Shown here: positions 5,373 through 6,900 of the stretch, piece after piece | How the letters are laid out: each line of letters opens with the position of its first letter | Position numbering within the stretch: position 1 is the first letter of the stretch | Assembly (NCBI GenBank): GCA_025980355.1 | Contig: JAICXR010000179.1 | Span: 1 to 6,900, forward strand | DNA length: 6,900 nucleotides | Source: Chloroflexota bacterium | GTDB taxonomy: Bacteria; Chloroflexota; UBA4733 | Direction of reading: 5' to 3' | Translations under genes and position numbers: made by a program | The notes under the pieces: model-generated | Database searches by the model: none | Seen by the model: the letters and a program-made list of their open reading frames with translations, nothing else | Told to the model about the DNA's origin: nothing

Positions 5373-6900
5373 GTGAAGTTGACCCAACACCATTTGACCG
5401 CTGATGTCGTGGTGGCCGGCGGGGGCGCGGCCGGCGTGCCGGCGGCGCTGGCGGCGGCCCGCCAGGGGGCAAGCGTCGTGCTGATCCAGGATCGTTCGGT
5501 CCTGGGCGGCAATGCCTCGAGCGACGTCCGCATGCACATCGTCGGCGCCGATGTACATGGCAAGCGCCCGCACGCCCGGGAGTCCGGCATCATCGAGGAA
5601 CTGCGCCTGGAAGATGCCGTGCGCAACCCGCAGCGCAGCCCCCACGGTTGGGATCAGGCCCTCTACGACGCCGTCGTCTCCGAGCCGAGGATCACCCTCC
5701 TGCTCAACACGGTGGTCGATGGCGTGCGCATGGCCGATCCGCAGCGAATCGCGGCGGTGCACGCCAGCCGGCCCTCGATCGAAGAGGAATATTGGATTAC
5801 CGCGCCCTTGTTCGTGGACAGCACTGGCGACGGCCGGTTGGGCGTGGAAGCGGGCGCGGAGTTCCGCATGGGGCGGGAGGGGCGCGCGGAATACGGGGAA
5901 GACCGGGCCGTTGCCACGGCCGACAGCCATACGCTGGGCAGCACGATCCTCTTCATGGCCCGCCAGTACCAGCATCCCATGCCCTTCCGCAAGCCGGTCT
6001 GGGCGCGCACTTTCCGCTGCGAGGACCTGCCGTTCCGGCCCCACAACACCTTCGAATTCGGCTTCTGGTGGTTCGAGTGGGGCGGCCAGTTCGACACGAT
6101 CAAAGACAACGACATGATCCGCCACGAGTTGTTGCGGATCGCCTATGGCGTCTGGGATCACATCAAGAACTCCGGCGACCACCCCGGCAGCGCCAACTGG
6201 GCGTTGGAGTGGGTCGGCTCCATCCCCGGCAAACGCGAGTCGCGCCGTTTCCTCGGTCCGCACATGCTGACCCAATCCGATGTCGAATCCGGCCGCCGGT
6301 TCCCCGACGAGCTCGCCTACGGCGGCTGGCCGATCGACCAGCACCCGCCGGAAGGGGTGGATAGCCCGGAGCCGCCCCGCGACCAGCCGCAGGTCCCCCT
6401 CTATGCAATCCCGCTCCGGTGTCTCTACTCGCGCAACATCAGCAACATGTTCATGGCGGGGCGGAACATCTCCGCGACGCACGTCGCCTTCGCCAGTACG
6501 CGGGTCATGGCCACCTGTGCTGTGATGGGGCAGGCGGTGGGCACCGCAGCCGCACACTGCGCCCGGCTAAACCTCTTGCCGGGTGAACTGCAGGGCGCGG
6601 CAATCGCGTCGTTGCAGCAAGCGTTGCTGCGCGCCGACGGCTACTTGCTCGGGACGCGCAATGCCGACCCATGCGACCTTGCCCGCTGCGCCGCCGTCAC
6701 CGCCTCGAGCGCCCAACCCGGCCACGAAGCGTGCCAGATCCAGAGCGGCGTGACGCGACAGGTGGGCGACGTATCCAACGCCTGGCATTCGGCGCCGCTC
6801 GCGGAGGGACCGGCCTGGATCGCCCTGCGCTGGCCGCAGCCCCAGCAGATCGGCAGCGTCCAGTGCATTTTCGACACCGGCTTTGCCCGCCAATTGACCC
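5373..6900 (+). CDS. FAD-dependent oxidoreductase with C-terminal galactose-binding-like domain (partial, runs off the window)
   Basis: The first 509 residues of a large flavoprotein of the FAD_oxidored type are present; no stop is reached. The GTG start leads straight into the dinucleotide-binding fold: V-V-V-A-G-G-G-A-A-G at 12-21, V-V-L-I-Q-D-R at 35-41 and the family hallmark L-G-G-N-A-S-S at 44-50. At the end of the second strand the usual acidic residue is Gln39, followed by Asp40. V-D-S-T-G-D-G at 148-154, A-G-A-E-F-R-M-G at 160-167, and A-G-R-N-I-S-A-T-H-V-A at 362-372 with G-Q-A-V-G-T-A-A at 386-393 complete the flavin site. The Trp-rich stretch F-W-W-F-E-W at 231-236 probably lies in the substrate half. 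From about 434 the sequence (D-L-A-R-C-A-A-V-T-A-S-S, then N-A-W-H-S and W-I-A-L-R-W) looks like the start of an F5/8 type C or related beta-sandwich domain. No signal peptide is visible, so it appears cytoplasmic. The likely substrate is a carbohydrate or glycoside; the reaction is not known. Confidence 0.9.
   Translation, partial: MKLTQHHLTADVVVAGGGAAGVPAALAAARQGASVVLIQDRSVLGGNASSDVRMHIVGADVHGKRPHARESGIIEELRLEDAVRNPQRSPHGWDQALYDAVVSEPRITLLLNTVVDGVRMADPQRIAAVHASRPSIEEEYWITAPLFVDSTGDGRLGVEAGAEFRMGREGRAEYGEDRAVATADSHTLGSTILFMARQYQHPMPFRKPVWARTFRCEDLPFRPHNTFEFGFWWFEWGGQFDTIKDNDMIRHELLRIAYGVWDHIKNSGDHPGSANWALEWVGSIPGKRESRRFLGPHMLTQSDVESGRRFPDELAYGGWPIDQHPPEGVDSPEPPRDQPQVPLYAIPLRCLYSRNISNMFMAGRNISATHVAFASTRVMATCAVMGQAVGTAAAHCARLNLLPGELQGAAIASLQQALLRADGYLLGTRNADPCDLARCAAVTASSAQPGHEACQIQSGVTRQVGDVSNAWHSAPLAEGPAWIALRWPQPQQIGSVQCIFDTGFARQLT

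Noticed and set aside
4759..5376. Plus-strand frame (205 codons) opposite the Uma2-family gene
   Set aside because: The minus strand reads as a full Uma2 protein with conserved blocks; the plus-strand product has no family resemblance.
5298..6557. Minus-strand frame (419 codons) opposite the flavoprotein
   Set aside because: The plus strand carries every FAD-binding motif in order; the antisense product has no recognisable domain.

Overview
The window is a GC-rich stretch of bacterial DNA. It holds six protein genes: five on the plus strand and one on the minus strand. Several traits together suggest Chloroflexota, perhaps the Thermomicrobia/Sphaerobacter side. These are a twin-arginine lipoprotein with a long Ala/Ser/Thr tether, a Uma2-family nuclease gene dropped between metabolic genes, frequent GTG starts, and a long FAD_oxidored-type flavoprotein. 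No rRNA or other phylogenetic marker is present, so this placement is inference. I found no tRNA, rRNA, CRISPR array, insertion sequence or attachment site.

Region 1 (1-129) is a leader and promoter region. It has a perfect palindrome with a central CG (GCAACGTTGC, 11-20) that resembles a LacI-family operator, a good -10 hexamer (TATACT, 56-61), an inverted repeat in the presumed mRNA leader, and a strong Shine-Dalgarno just before a GTG start. Region 2 (130-3738) is a tight three-gene operon. It encodes a lipoprotein sugar-binding component of an ABC transporter, a TIM-barrel sugar phosphate isomerase/epimerase-like protein 11 bases later, and a Gfo/Idh/MocA oxidoreductase whose start overlaps the isomerase end by 14 bases. 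Region 3 (3756-3792) is a strong imperfect hairpin just after the oxidoreductase stop. It separates the operon from a glycerophosphodiester phosphodiesterase gene (3868-4605). Region 4 (4645-5217, minus strand) is a Uma2-family PD-(D/E)XK nuclease-like gene, convergent with the phosphodiesterase and divergent from the next gene. Region 5 (5373 to the window end) is the first 509 codons of a large FAD-dependent oxidoreductase. After its flavin domain it begins what looks like a galactose-binding (F5/8 type C-like) domain, and the gene continues past base 6900.

Taken together, the genes suggest uptake and oxidative processing of a carbohydrate, glycoside or polyol: a binding protein captures it, and an NAD(P)-dependent oxidoreductase, an isomerase/epimerase-like enzyme and a flavin oxidoreductase act on it. 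The transporter permeases and ATPase are not in the window. Both the isomerase-like protein and the Gfo/Idh/MocA protein lack residues usually counted as catalytic (metal-ligand Glu/His and the EKP lysine, respectively). This hints that the pair belongs to divergent subfamilies with unusual chemistry. The substrate cannot be read from the sequence.
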